Positions 1 through 8,317 of a stretch of 47,389 nt of DNA are shown piece by piece. The stretch is from the NCBI RefSeq assembly GCF_017848315.1, contig NZ_JAFKEC010000043.1, positions 1 through 47,389 on the forward strand, read 5' to 3'. The first letter of the stretch is position 1, and the number at the start of each line of letters is the position of its first letter. Position numbers and translations under genes: made by a program. The stretch is from Pseudomonas palmensis. Lineage in GTDB: Bacteria; Pseudomonadota; Gammaproteobacteria; Pseudomonadales; Pseudomonadaceae. The notes under the pieces are model-generated. The model was not told the DNA's origin. It did not search any database and saw only the letters and a list, made by a program, of their open reading frames with translations.

Positions 1-1
1 G

Positions 2-661
2 AACCTGCTGGGCACCGACGACCAGGGCCGCGACGTGCTGGCGCGGGTGATCTACGGCTTTCGCATCTCGGTGCTGTTCGCCCTGACGCTGACGGTGTTC
101 AGCTCCATCATCGGGGTGATCGCAGGCGCCCTGCAGGGCTTCTATGGCGGCTGGGTCGACCTGGCCGGGCAGCGCTTTCTGGAGATCTGGTCGGGGTTGC
201 CGGTGCTGTACCTGCTGATCATCCTGGCCAGTTTCGTGCAGCCCAACTTCTGGTGGCTGCTGGGCATCATGCTGCTGTTCTCGTGGATGAGCCTGGTGGA
301 CGTGGTGCGCGCCGAGTTCCTGCGCGGGCGCAACCTGGAATACGTACGCGCGGCGCGGGCGCTGGGCATGCAGAACGGCGCGATCATGTACCGGCACATC
401 CTGCCCAACGCGATGGTCTCGACCATGACCTTTTTGCCGTTCATCCTGACCGGCGCCATCGGCACCCTCACGGCGCTGGACTTTCTCGGCTTCGGCCTGC
501 CACCGGGCGCGCCGTCGCTGGGCGAACTGGTAGCCCAGGGCAAGTCCAACCTGCAGGCGCCGTGGCTGGGCATGAGCGCCTTCGCGGTACTGGCACTGAT
601 GCTCAGCCTGCTGGTGTTCATCGGCGAGTCCGCCCGCGATGCCTTCGACCCGAGGAAATGA
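2..661 (+). CDS. yejE: Peptide ABC transporter permease, YejE/NppC type (5' truncated)
   Basis: Inner-membrane permease of an oligopeptide-type ABC importer. The reading frame is open from the first bases of the window, so the start lies outside; 219 residues are present. It opens with LLGTDDQGRDVLAR, a motif typical of the DppC/YejE family just before the first core membrane segments, and contains the permease EAA-type loop around RAARALGMQNGAIMYRHILP, which contacts the ATPase. It ends at a TGA one base before the ATPase start, so the two are translationally coupled. In P. aeruginosa the locus upstream of fabI encodes the Npp/Yej transporter for peptides and peptidyl-nucleoside antibiotics; the same role is inferred here from position and motifs. 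Confidence 0.9.
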   Translation, partial: NLLGTDDQGRDVLARVIYGFRISVLFALTLTVFSSIIGVIAGALQGFYGGWVDLAGQRFLEIWSGLPVLYLLIILASFVQPNFWWLLGIMLLFSWMSLVDVVRAEFLRGRNLEYVRAARALGMQNGAIMYRHILPNAMVSTMTFLPFILTGAIGTLTALDFLGFGLPPGAPSLGELVAQGKSNLQAPWLGMSAFAVLALMLSLLVFIGESARDAFDPRK

Positions 662-662
662 G

Positions 663-2273
663 ATGAGCAACGACACCTTGATCGAAGTGCGCGACCTGTC
701 GGTGGAGTTCGTCACCGGGGCGCAGCAGCAACGCGTGGTCGAAGGCATCAGCTTCGACATCCGTCGTGGCGAGACATTGGCACTGGTGGGCGAAAGCGGC
801 TCGGGCAAGTCGGTGACCGCGCACTCCATCCTGCGCCTGCTGCCCTACCCGCTGGCCCGCCACCCCAGCGGCAGCATCACCTACGAAGGCCAGGACCTGC
901 TCAAGCTGGAAGAAAAACAGATGCGGCGCATTCGCGGCAACCGCATCGCGATGATCTTCCAGGAGCCGATGACCTCGCTCAACCCGCTGCACAACATCGA
1001 GAAGCAGATCAACGAGATTCTCATGCTGCACAAGGGCCTGCGCGGGAAGGCGGCCACCGAGCGCACCCTGGAGCTGCTGGAACTGGTGGGCATTCCCGAC
1101 CCGGTCAAGCGCCTCAAGGCCCTGCCCCACGAGCTGTCGGGCGGTCAACGCCAGCGGGTGATGATCGCCATGGCCCTGGCCAACGAGCCGGAGCTGCTGA
1201 TCGCCGACGAACCGACCACCGCGCTGGACGTCACCGTGCAGCTGAAAATCCTCGAATTGCTGAAGGACCTGCAGGCGCGCCTGGGCATGGCGCTGCTACT
1301 GATCAGTCACGATTTGAACCTGGTGAAAAGAATTGCCCACCGCGTATGTGTCATGCAGCGCGGTTGCATCGTCGAACAGGCGTCGTGTGACGAATTGTTC
1401 CGTGCCCCGCAGCATCCGTACACGCAAATGCTGCTCGGTGCCGAGCCCAGCGGCAAGCCTGCCGACAACCCGGTGGGCCCGCCGCTGCTCGAGGTCGAGG
1501 ACCTGCGCGTGTGGTTCCCGATCAAGAAGGGCCTGCTGCGCAAGACCGTGGACCACGTCAAGGCGGTGGACGGCATCAACTTCAGCCTGCCCCAGGGCCA
1601 GACCCTGGGCATCGTGGGCGAGAGTGGTTCCGGCAAGTCTACCCTGGGCCTGGCGATCCTGCGGTTGATCGGCAGCCAGGGCGCGATACGCTTTGAAGGC
1701 CAGGCGCTGGACGGCCTGACCCAGCAACAGGTGCGGCCGTTGCGCCGCCAGATGCAGGTGGTGTTCCAGGACCCCTTCGGCAGCCTGAGCCCGCGCATGA
1801 GCGTGAGCGATATCGTCGGAGAGGGCCTGCGCATTCATCGGATTGGCACGGAGGCAGAGCAGGAACAGGCGATCATGGAGGCGCTAGAGGAAGTAGGACT
1901 GGATCCGCAAACCCGGCACCGCTACCCTCACGAGTTCTCCGGTGGCCAGCGACAACGTATTGCCATTGCCCGGGCACTGGTATTGAAACCGGCGCTGATA
2001 CTGCTGGACGAGCCCACTTCGGCGCTCGACCGGACCGTTCAGCGCCAGGTGGTGGAACTGCTGCGTACGCTGCAGACCAAGTACAACCTGACCTACTTGT
2101 TCATCAGCCATGACCTGGCGGTGGTCAAGGCGCTCAGCCACCAGTTGATGGTGGTCAAGCAGGGCAAGGTGGTGGAACAAGGTCCGGCTACGGGTATTTT
2201 CAGCGCCCCGCAACATCCCTATACACAGCAGCTGCTGGAAGCCGCCTTTTTGGCCCCCACAGCTGTCGATTAA
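663..2273 (+). CDS. yejF: Peptide ABC transporter, double ATP-binding protein YejF/NppD
   Basis: A 536-residue cytoplasmic ATPase with two fused ABC domains, the usual YejF layout. Both halves carry Walker A GESGSGKS, the signature LSGGQRQR or FSGGQRQR, and Walker B ending in DEPT. Each half also has an H-loop histidine in ISHD and the oligopeptide-family C-terminal HPYTQ motif. The ATG at 663 gives the conserved start MSNDTL and lies one base after the permease stop; an in-frame ATG 24 bases earlier overlaps the permease and is less likely. It powers the peptide importer whose permease is immediately upstream. Only 18 bases separate it from fabI, so fabI may be partly co-transcribed. Confidence 0.92.
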   Translation: MSNDTLIEVRDLSVEFVTGAQQQRVVEGISFDIRRGETLALVGESGSGKSVTAHSILRLLPYPLARHPSGSITYEGQDLLKLEEKQMRRIRGNRIAMIFQEPMTSLNPLHNIEKQINEILMLHKGLRGKAATERTLELLELVGIPDPVKRLKALPHELSGGQRQRVMIAMALANEPELLIADEPTTALDVTVQLKILELLKDLQARLGMALLLISHDLNLVKRIAHRVCVMQRGCIVEQASCDELFRAPQHPYTQMLLGAEPSGKPADNPVGPPLLEVEDLRVWFPIKKGLLRKTVDHVKAVDGINFSLPQGQTLGIVGESGSGKSTLGLAILRLIGSQGAIRFEGQALDGLTQQQVRPLRRQMQVVFQDPFGSLSPRMSVSDIVGEGLRIHRIGTEAEQEQAIMEALEEVGLDPQTRHRYPHEFSGGQRQRIAIARALVLKPALILLDEPTSALDRTVQRQVVELLRTLQTKYNLTYLFISHDLAVVKALSHQLMVVKQGKVVEQGPATGIFSAPQHPYTQQLLEAAFLAPTAVD

Positions 2274-2291
2274 CCTGAAGAGGAACAACAC

Positions 2292-3086
2292 ATGGGTTTT
2301 CTCGCCGGTAAGCGCGTACTGATCGTCGGTGTCGCAAGCAAACTGTCCATCGCATCCGGCATCGCTGCCGCCATGCATCGCGAGGGTGCAGAACTTGCCT
2401 TCACCTACCAGAACGAAAAGCTCAAGGGCCGCGTCGAAGAGTTCGCCGCTGGCTGGGGCTCCAGCCCTGAGCTTTGCTTCCCCTGTGACGTTGCCAGCGA
2501 TGAAGAAATCGCCAAGGTCTTCGAAGAACTGAGCAAGAAGTGGGACGGCCTGGACTGCATCGTGCACTCCGTAGGCTTCGCGCCGGGCGACCAGCTCGAC
2601 GGCGACTTCACCCAGGCCACCACCCGTGATGGCTTCCGCATTGCCCACGACATCAGCGCCTACAGCTTCGTGGCCCTGGCCAAGGCCGGTCGCGACATGA
2701 TGAAGGGCCGCAATGGCAGCCTGCTGACCCTGTCGTACCTGGGCGCCGAGCGCACCATGCCCAACTACAACGTGATGGGCATGGCCAAGGCCAGCCTGGA
2801 AGCCGGCGTGCGCTACCTGGCGCGCAGCCTGGGCCCGGAAGGCACTCGTGTGAACGCCGTTTCGGCCGGCCCGATCCGTACCCTGGCAGCCTCGGGTATC
2901 AAGAACTTCCGCAAGATGCTGGACGCCAACGAAGCGCAGACCCCGCTGCGTCGCAACGTCACCATCGACGAAGTCGGCAACGCCGGCGCGTTCCTCTGCT
3001 CGGACCTGGCGTCGGGCGTGAGCGGTGAAATCATGTACGTGGACGGTGGCTTCAACACTACCGCCATGGGCGACCTTACCGAGTAA
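2292..3086 (+). CDS. fabI: Enoyl-[acyl-carrier-protein] reductase (NADH) FabI
   Basis: FabI carries out the last reduction of each fatty-acid elongation cycle, converting trans-2-enoyl-ACP to acyl-ACP with NADH. The 264-residue protein has the SDR-type N-terminal nucleotide-binding region GVASKLSIASG, followed by the FabI active site Tyr149, Tyr159 and Lys166 (Y-x6-K within NYNVMGMAK). The C-terminal motif YVDGGFNT is also typical. Length and spacing are those of classical triclosan-sensitive FabI. A clear Shine-Dalgarno AGAGGAA precedes the ATG. It is followed by its own hairpin terminator and is convergent with ppiD. Confidence 0.95.
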   Translation: MGFLAGKRVLIVGVASKLSIASGIAAAMHREGAELAFTYQNEKLKGRVEEFAAGWGSSPELCFPCDVASDEEIAKVFEELSKKWDGLDCIVHSVGFAPGDQLDGDFTQATTRDGFRIAHDISAYSFVALAKAGRDMMKGRNGSLLTLSYLGAERTMPNYNVMGMAKASLEAGVRYLARSLGPEGTRVNAVSAGPIRTLAASGIKNFRKMLDANEAQTPLRRNVTIDEVGNAGAFLCSDLASGVSGEIMYVDGGFNTTAMGDLTE

Positions 3087-3101
3087 GGTTGGCAGGATGG
3101 G

Positions 3102-3130
3102 AAAAGGCCGCTGATGCGGCCTTTTCTTTT
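3102..3130 (+). terminator. Rho-independent terminator of fabI
   Basis: The stem AAAAGGCCGC with loop TGAT and GCGGCCTTTT, followed by CTTTTCTTTT, begins 15 bases after the fabI stop. Confidence 0.85.
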
Positions 3131-3146
3131 GTCCGGGATCCGGCCA

Positions 3147-3210
3147 TTCGCCGGCAAGGCCGGCTCCTGAAGAGGTTGCGATCCCTGTAGGAGCCGGCCT
3201 TGCCGGCGAA
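3147..3210. repeat. REP element pair (inverted)
   Basis: Two copies of the Pseudomonas REP core face each other: TTCGCCGGCAAGGCCGGCTC at 3147 and its reverse complement ending at 3210, separated by about 15 bases. It lies in the convergent gap between fabI and ppiD. The same core recurs near 14390, 35200 and 42050. Confidence 0.8.
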
Positions 3211-3237
3211 CGCCCCCGTACAACCAACACAAAAACA

Positions 3238-3264
3238 GAAAGGGCCGCATCAGCGGCCCTTTCC
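3238..3264 (-). terminator. Rho-independent terminator of ppiD
   Basis: Read on the minus strand, the stem GAAAGGGCCGC, loop TGAT and GCGGCCCTTTC is followed by a T-rich tail. It sits 18 bases past the ppiD stop. Its stem and TGAT loop nearly match the fabI terminator. Confidence 0.8.
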
Positions 3265-3281
3265 GTTTACAGCAGCATCAC

Positions 3282-5153
3282 TCAGTAACGGGTGATGTCC
3301 GCCTTCTCTTCCAACTGCTTGCGGTACGCAGCGAAGTCCTGCTGGCCAGCACGCGACGCCAGGAAGCGACGGTAGGCCGCCTTCTCTTCGTCACTTGCCG
3401 CAGCACCTTCGTTGACGCCGTTCAGGCGCAGGACCACAAAGCTGCCGTCGTTCAAGGTGACGCTACCGAAGGTCGGCTTGTCCTTGGCTTGCGGCTTGCT
3501 CATGCGGAACACCGCCTGCAGCTCGGCCGGGTCGATGGCCTCCTGGTTGCGTGTGACCGCTTCCTGGACCTTCCAGCTCTGACCTTCCTGGCTGGCTGCC
3601 AGTTCGACCTTGCCGTCGCGCAGGCCGGCGATCAGCGCCTCGCCCTTGGCCTTGGCCGCCGCACTGGCGTGCTCCCTGGCCAGGTGCTTGCGAATGCTGT
3701 CGCTCACCACTTCCAGCGGCAGTTGCTCAGGCTTGCGGTGCTCCTTGACACGGATGACCACGACCGTCTCCGGGTCCAGCTCGATGGCGGTGCTGTTGGC
3801 ACCCTCTTCCAGCACTTCCGGGCTGAACGCCGCCTGGATCACCGCACGGTTGGCCGTGATGCCATCGCCACCTTCACGGCCGAACGGCGCCGAAGTGTTC
3901 AGCTTCAGGCCAAGCTCCTGGGCCGGCTGGGCCAGGTCGGAGGCTTCGAACGCCGAGTCCTCCAGCTGCTTGGTCACTTCGACGAAGCGCTGTTCGACCT
4001 GCTGGGTCTTGAGCTCGCGGGTCAGCTTGTCTTTCAGGCTGGCGAAGGTCGGCACTTCAGGTGCCTGCACATCCAGCAGCTTGATCAGGTGCCAACCGAA
4101 GTCGGTACGCACCGGCGCCGATACCTGGCCCTTGTTCAGCGCATACAGCGCCTCTTCGAAGGCCGGGTCGTAGACGCCCTGGCCGGCATAGCCTAGGTCA
4201 CCACCCGTGGCGGCAGAGCCCGGGTCCTGGGAGAACTCCTTGGCCAGCTTGGCAAAGTCTTCGCCTTTGTCCAGACGCTGCTTGATCTCTTCGATGCGGG
4301 CCTTGGCCTGGGCATCGTCAAGCTTGTCGTTGACTTCGATGAGGATGTGCGCGGCATGACGCTGCTCGGCCAGGTTGGCGATTTCCTTCTGGTACAGCGC
4401 CTGGAGCGCCTCGTCGTCGACCTTGACCTGGTCGAAGAACGCGGCCTTCTTCAGCTCAATGTAGTCGATGACCACCTGATCGGGGCTCATGAACTCCTTG
4501 GCGTGCTCGTCGTAGTGCGCCTTGATCTCTTCGTCGGTGACCTTGACCGCGGCCGGGTCGGCCTTGAAGGTCAGCGAAGCGAAATCACGGGTCTGCTTCT
4601 CCAGGCGGGCAAATGCCTCGACCTGCGAATCGGTAACAAAACCGCTGCCGGCCAGGCCAGCACGCAGTTGGCCGATCAGCATTTCCTGCGCCAGCATGTC
4701 GCGGAACTGCAGGCGACCGTAGCCCAGCTGACGAATCACCTGGTCGAAACGCTCGGGGCTGAACTTGCCGTCAACCTGGAACTCCGGCGTTTGCAGGATG
4801 ACCTGGTCAAGCGCGGCTTCGGAGAAGCTGAACTTGGCATCCTTGGCGCCCTGGAGCAGCAGCTTGCGCTCGATGAGGCCCTTGAGTGCTGCTTCACGCA
4901 GCATTTTTTCATCCAGCAGGGAGGCGTCGAAATCCTTGCCCAGCTGTTGCATCAGTTGCCGACGTTGCATGTCGACAGCCTGGCTCAGCTCATTCTGGCT
5001 GATGGTGTCGCCATTGACCTTGGCAGCGTCCTGGCTATGGGTGGTGGCCTGGAAGATGGCATCGAAGCCGGTCAGCGCCATCAAGGCCACGATGACACCG
5101 ATGATGGTCTTGGCAATCCAACCTTGTGAATTGTCCCTGATATTTTGAAGCAT
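3282..5153 (-). CDS. ppiD: Peptidyl-prolyl isomerase/periplasmic chaperone PpiD
   Basis: PpiD is an inner-membrane-anchored periplasmic chaperone at the Sec translocon exit that helps fold outer-membrane and secreted proteins. The 623-residue protein starts MLQNIRDNSQGW and has one N-terminal membrane anchor (about residues 15-35). SurA_N-like helices follow, then a parvulin domain around residues 260-360 (AAHILIEV; GDLGYAG; FGWHLIKL), then a C-terminal helical region. The start at 5153 is chosen over an upstream ATG at 5264 because the conserved anchor sequence begins there; the longer form would add 37 unrelated residues crossing the hupB terminator. It is the last gene of the tig-clpP-clpX-lon-hupB-ppiD series. 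Confidence 0.93.
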   Translation of the reverse strand: MLQNIRDNSQGWIAKTIIGVIVALMALTGFDAIFQATTHSQDAAKVNGDTISQNELSQAVDMQRRQLMQQLGKDFDASLLDEKMLREAALKGLIERKLLLQGAKDAKFSFSEAALDQVILQTPEFQVDGKFSPERFDQVIRQLGYGRLQFRDMLAQEMLIGQLRAGLAGSGFVTDSQVEAFARLEKQTRDFASLTFKADPAAVKVTDEEIKAHYDEHAKEFMSPDQVVIDYIELKKAAFFDQVKVDDEALQALYQKEIANLAEQRHAAHILIEVNDKLDDAQAKARIEEIKQRLDKGEDFAKLAKEFSQDPGSAATGGDLGYAGQGVYDPAFEEALYALNKGQVSAPVRTDFGWHLIKLLDVQAPEVPTFASLKDKLTRELKTQQVEQRFVEVTKQLEDSAFEASDLAQPAQELGLKLNTSAPFGREGGDGITANRAVIQAAFSPEVLEEGANSTAIELDPETVVVIRVKEHRKPEQLPLEVVSDSIRKHLAREHASAAAKAKGEALIAGLRDGKVELAASQEGQSWKVQEAVTRNQEAIDPAELQAVFRMSKPQAKDKPTFGSVTLNDGSFVVLRLNGVNEGAAASDEEKAAYRRFLASRAGQQDFAAYRKQLEEKADITRY

Positions 5154-5218
5154 GCGTCCCCCAGAAACGGCCGTACTAAATAAACAACCGCGGAGCGTGG
5201 GTAGAGTCCTGATAGAAG

Positions 5219-5246
5219 AAAGGCGCATCCGAGGATGCGCCTTCTC
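5219..5246 (-). terminator. Terminator between hupB and ppiD
   Basis: On the minus strand, an 11-bp stem (AAGGCGCATCC paired with GGATGCGCCTT) is followed by TCTTCTAT. It lies about 100 bases past hupB and 66 bases before the ppiD start. Confidence 0.7.
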
Positions 5247-5261
5247 GTAACTGGCGAAGCA

Positions 5262-5292
5262 CACGGGAATCTGTTTTTGCGATTCCCCGTGC
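5262..5292 (-). other. Hairpin downstream of hupB
   Basis: The arms CACGGGAATC and GATTCCCCGTG pair around an 8-10 base loop, with one bulge. It precedes the stronger hairpin at 5219-5246 in the same transcript and may protect the hupB mRNA 3' end. Confidence 0.4.
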
Positions 5293-5349
5293 TGCGCTAC
5301 CAGGCCAGGCGAAACCCGACCCGGTTAGGCGAAGCCTGAAAGAGACGCC

Positions 5350-5622
5350 TTAGTTGACGGCTTCTTTCAGTGCTTTGCCGGCCTTGAAGCCTGGCTTCTT
5401 GGCAGCAGGAATTTCCAGAGTCTTGCCGGTTTGCGGGTTGCGACCGGTACGGGCAGGACGATCGGTTACCGAGAAGGTACCGAAACCGACCAGCACCACG
5501 GAATCACCGGCTTTCAGGGCGCCGGTGACGGATTCGATGACTGCGTCCAGCGCACGGCCGGCAGCAGCTTTCGGGATATCAGCAGATGCGGCAATAGCGT
5601 CAATCAGTTCCGACTTGTTCAC
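5350..5622 (-). CDS. hupB: DNA-binding protein HU-beta
   Basis: HU is a nucleoid-associated protein that bends and compacts DNA as a dimer. The 90-residue protein has the complete family fold. The N-terminal helices are MNKSELIDAIAASADI, followed by the hydrophobic core VVLVGFGTFSV. The DNA-embracing beta arm around RPARTGRNPQTGK and the C-terminal helix GKALKEAVN complete it. The start codon is GTG, preceded by AAGGGGA. It lies between lon and ppiD, as in other pseudomonads. Confidence 0.96.
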   Translation of the reverse strand: MNKSELIDAIAASADIPKAAAGRALDAVIESVTGALKAGDSVVLVGFGTFSVTDRPARTGRNPQTGKTLEIPAAKKPGFKAGKALKEAVN

Positions 5623-5692
5623 TCTAAGTCCCCTTATCTCTATTTGAGTTTGTTTCTAAGTATGTAATGAAAAGCAAAACGATTGCCGGGTG

Positions 5693-5710
5693 GCCCACCG
5701 ACAAGTGGGC
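5693..5710 (-). terminator. Weak hairpin between lon and hupB
   Basis: GCCCAC and GTGGGC pair around a six-base loop, 58 bases past the lon stop. No T-tract follows directly, so termination is uncertain. Confidence 0.35.
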
Positions 5711-5768
5711 GCCGCTTTATAACAAGGGCCCGAATTAACGTCGTGGAGGCCCCCCAGCCAAATACGTA

Positions 5769-8165
5769 CTAATGGGTACTGATTCGTTCCTTGGAATCGC
5801 TGTCGCGCTTTTCATCCTTGGCGACAATCTCGGGAGCCACATCTGGCAAGGGCTCCGGGGCGTATTGCAGCGCAATTTGGAGGACTTCGTCAATCCATTT
5901 GACAGGTTTAATCTGAAGATCCTGTTTAATATTGTCAGGAATTTCCTTCAGGTCGCGCACATTCTCTTCTGGAATGATCACGGTCTTGATCCCGCCGCGG
6001 TGTGCTGCCAGCAGTTTTTCCTTCAAACCGCCAATGGCCAGCACCTGGCCACGCAGGGTGATTTCCCCGGTCATGGCCACATCGGCGCGCACCGGAATCC
6101 CGGTCAGGGCCGACACCAGTGCAGTGCACATGCCGATGCCAGCGCTCGGGCCGTCCTTGGGGGTAGCCCCTTCCGGCATGTGAATGTGGGTGTCGCGCTT
6201 CTCGTGGAAGTCGGCCGGGATCCCCAGGCTGCGTGCACGGCTGCGCACCACGGTCTGCGCGGCAGTGATCGACTCGACCATCACATCGCCCAGCGAACCG
6301 GTCTTGATCAGTTGACCCTTGCCCGGAATCACCGCGGCCTCGATGGTCAGCAGCTCGCCGCCCACCTGGGTCCACGCCAGGCCGGTTACCTGCCCTACCT
6401 GGTCCTGCTGCTCGGCCAGGCCGTAGCGGAACTTGCGAACGCCCAGGTAATGCTCGAGGTTGTCACCATCGACCTTGACGGCCACCTGCTTGAGCCCGGC
6501 ATGTTCCTTGACGACCTTGCGGCAGATCTTGGCGATCTGGCGCTCCAGGCCCCGCACACCGGCTTCGCGAGTGTAGTAGCGGATGATGTCGCGGATGGCG
6601 GCAGTGTCGATCTCCAGCTCGCCCTTCTTCAGGCCGTTGGCCTTGATCTGCTTGGGCGAGAGGTACTTGACCGCAATGTTGATCTTCTCGTCTTCGGTGT
6701 ACCCCGGCAGACGAATCACTTCCATCCGGTCGAGCAGCGCCGGCGGGATATTCATCGAGTTGGAGGTGCACAGGAACATCACGTCCGACAGGTCGTAATC
6801 GACCTCCAGATAGTGATCGTTGAAGTTGTGGTTCTGCTCGGGGTCGAGCACTTCGAGCAGTGCCGAGGCCGGGTCGCCACGCATGTCGCTGCCCATCTTG
6901 TCGATTTCATCGAGCAGGAACAACGGGTTGCGCACACCCACCTTGGTCATCTTCTGGATCAGGCGACCTGGCATCGAACCGATGTAGGTACGGCGGTGAC
7001 CGCGAATTTCTGCCTCGTCACGCACGCCACCCAGGGCCATGCGCACGAACTTGCGATTGGTGGCGCTGGCAATGGATTCGGCCAGGGAGGTCTTGCCCAC
7101 ACCCGGCGGGCCGACCAGGCACAGTACCGGGCCGCGTATCTTCTTCACGCGCTTTTGCACGGCGAGGTATTCGAGGATGCGTTCCTTGACCTCGTCCAGG
7201 CCATAGTGGTCGGCATCCAGGATCTCTTCGGCCTTGGCCAGGTCAAGGCGCACCTTGCTCTGCGCCTTCCACGGCACCTGCACCAGCCAGTCGAGGTACG
7301 AGCGCACCACGGTGGCTTCAGCCGACATCGGCGACATCTGCTTGAGCTTGTTCAGCTCGGCCTGGGCCTTGGCGTAGGCATCCTTGGGCAGGCCGGCAGC
7401 GTCGAGGCGCTTTTTCAGCTCTTCGACTTCGTTGTGGCCTTCGTCGCTGTCGCCGAGCTCTTTCTGAATGGCCTTCATCTGCTCATTCAGGTAGTACTCG
7501 CGCTGGCTGCGCTCCATCTGCTTCTTGACCCGACCACGGATGCGCTTCTCGACCTGCAACAGGTCGATTTCGGCATCCAGCAAGGCCAGGACGTGCTCGA
7601 CCCGGGCGCCCAGGTCGATGATTTCGAGAATTTCCTGCTTCTGCTCGATCTTCAGGGCCATGTGGGCGGCCATGGTGTCGACCAGGCGGCCCGGCTCGTC
7701 GATGCTGTTGAGCGACGAGAGGACTTCAGCGGGGACCTTCTTGCCCAGCTGCACATACTGTTCGAATTGCGACAGCAGGCTGCGCACGAAGACTTCGGAC
7801 TCGCGATCGGCGGCCTCGACTTCGTCGATCAGCGCCACATCGGCGCGAATATGCCCGTCGACTTCGACAAAGCGCTCAACCGCACCGCGCTGCTCGCCCT
7901 CGACCAGCACCTTGACGGTGCCATCGGGCAGTTTGAGCAGTTGCAGTACGGTTGCGATGGTGCCGACACGGTACAGGGCATCTTCACCTGGATCGTCATC
8001 AGCTGGATTCTTCTGGGCCAGCAGGAGGATCTGCTTCTCGCCCGTCATCGCGGCCTCGAGGGCCTCGATGGACTTTTCACGCCCCACGAACAGCGGGATG
8101 ACCATGTGCGGGTAAACGACGACATCGCGCAATGGCAAAAGAGGCAAGTCGAGGGTTGTCTTCAT
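5769..8165 (-). CDS. lon: ATP-dependent protease La (Lon)
   Basis: Lon is a cytoplasmic AAA+ serine protease that degrades misfolded and short-lived regulatory proteins. The 798-residue chain has an N-terminal substrate domain starting LPLLPLRDVVVYPHMVIPLF and a coiled-coil linker. The AAA+ module has Walker A GPPGVGKT and Walker B LFLLDEID. The C-terminal peptidase domain has catalytic Ser674 in PKDGPSAG and Lys717 in GGLKEKLLAA. Length matches the LonA family. A candidate sigma-32 promoter lies just upstream. Its order after clpX is conserved in Pseudomonas. Confidence 0.97.
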   Translation of the reverse strand: MKTTLDLPLLPLRDVVVYPHMVIPLFVGREKSIEALEAAMTGEKQILLLAQKNPADDDPGEDALYRVGTIATVLQLLKLPDGTVKVLVEGEQRGAVERFVEVDGHIRADVALIDEVEAADRESEVFVRSLLSQFEQYVQLGKKVPAEVLSSLNSIDEPGRLVDTMAAHMALKIEQKQEILEIIDLGARVEHVLALLDAEIDLLQVEKRIRGRVKKQMERSQREYYLNEQMKAIQKELGDSDEGHNEVEELKKRLDAAGLPKDAYAKAQAELNKLKQMSPMSAEATVVRSYLDWLVQVPWKAQSKVRLDLAKAEEILDADHYGLDEVKERILEYLAVQKRVKKIRGPVLCLVGPPGVGKTSLAESIASATNRKFVRMALGGVRDEAEIRGHRRTYIGSMPGRLIQKMTKVGVRNPLFLLDEIDKMGSDMRGDPASALLEVLDPEQNHNFNDHYLEVDYDLSDVMFLCTSNSMNIPPALLDRMEVIRLPGYTEDEKINIAVKYLSPKQIKANGLKKGELEIDTAAIRDIIRYYTREAGVRGLERQIAKICRKVVKEHAGLKQVAVKVDGDNLEHYLGVRKFRYGLAEQQDQVGQVTGLAWTQVGGELLTIEAAVIPGKGQLIKTGSLGDVMVESITAAQTVVRSRARSLGIPADFHEKRDTHIHMPEGATPKDGPSAGIGMCTALVSALTGIPVRADVAMTGEITLRGQVLAIGGLKEKLLAAHRGGIKTVIIPEENVRDLKEIPDNIKQDLQIKPVKWIDEVLQIALQYAPEPLPDVAPEIVAKDEKRDSDSKERISTH

Positions 8166-8225
8166 GATTTCGCCTCTACAGCGGCCTTATGGCCGTAATC
8201 CGATGGAAATTTGAGCATGGACTTA

Positions 8226-8254
8226 ATGTGGGGGCAGGCCCGCAAAAAAACAAG
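8226..8254 (-). promoter_or_regulatory. Candidate heat-shock (sigma-32) promoter of lon
   Basis: On the minus strand, CTTGTTT, a 14-base spacer and CCCCACAT resemble the sigma-32 consensus CTTGAAA-N14-CCCCATNT. It lies about 60 bases before the lon start and directly after the clpX terminator. Confidence 0.55.
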
Positions 8255-8270
8255 CTCTGCGACAGGAAAA

Positions 8271-8295
8271 GCAAAGGGGCCCGTAGGCCCCTTGC
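8271..8295 (-). terminator. Rho-independent terminator of clpX
   Basis: On the minus strand, CAAGGGGCC, loop TACG and GGCCCCTTTG are followed by CTTTTCC, 22 bases past the clpX stop. Confidence 0.75.
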
Positions 8296-8317
8296 TGGTT
8301 TGCTGCCGTCACCCGAC

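Noticed and set aside
5772..8198. Long open frame opposite lon (808 codons)
   Set aside because: It is antisense to the fully conserved lon and has the low-complexity composition (runs of His, Leu, Gly, Gln) expected from the mirrored codons of a GC-rich gene.
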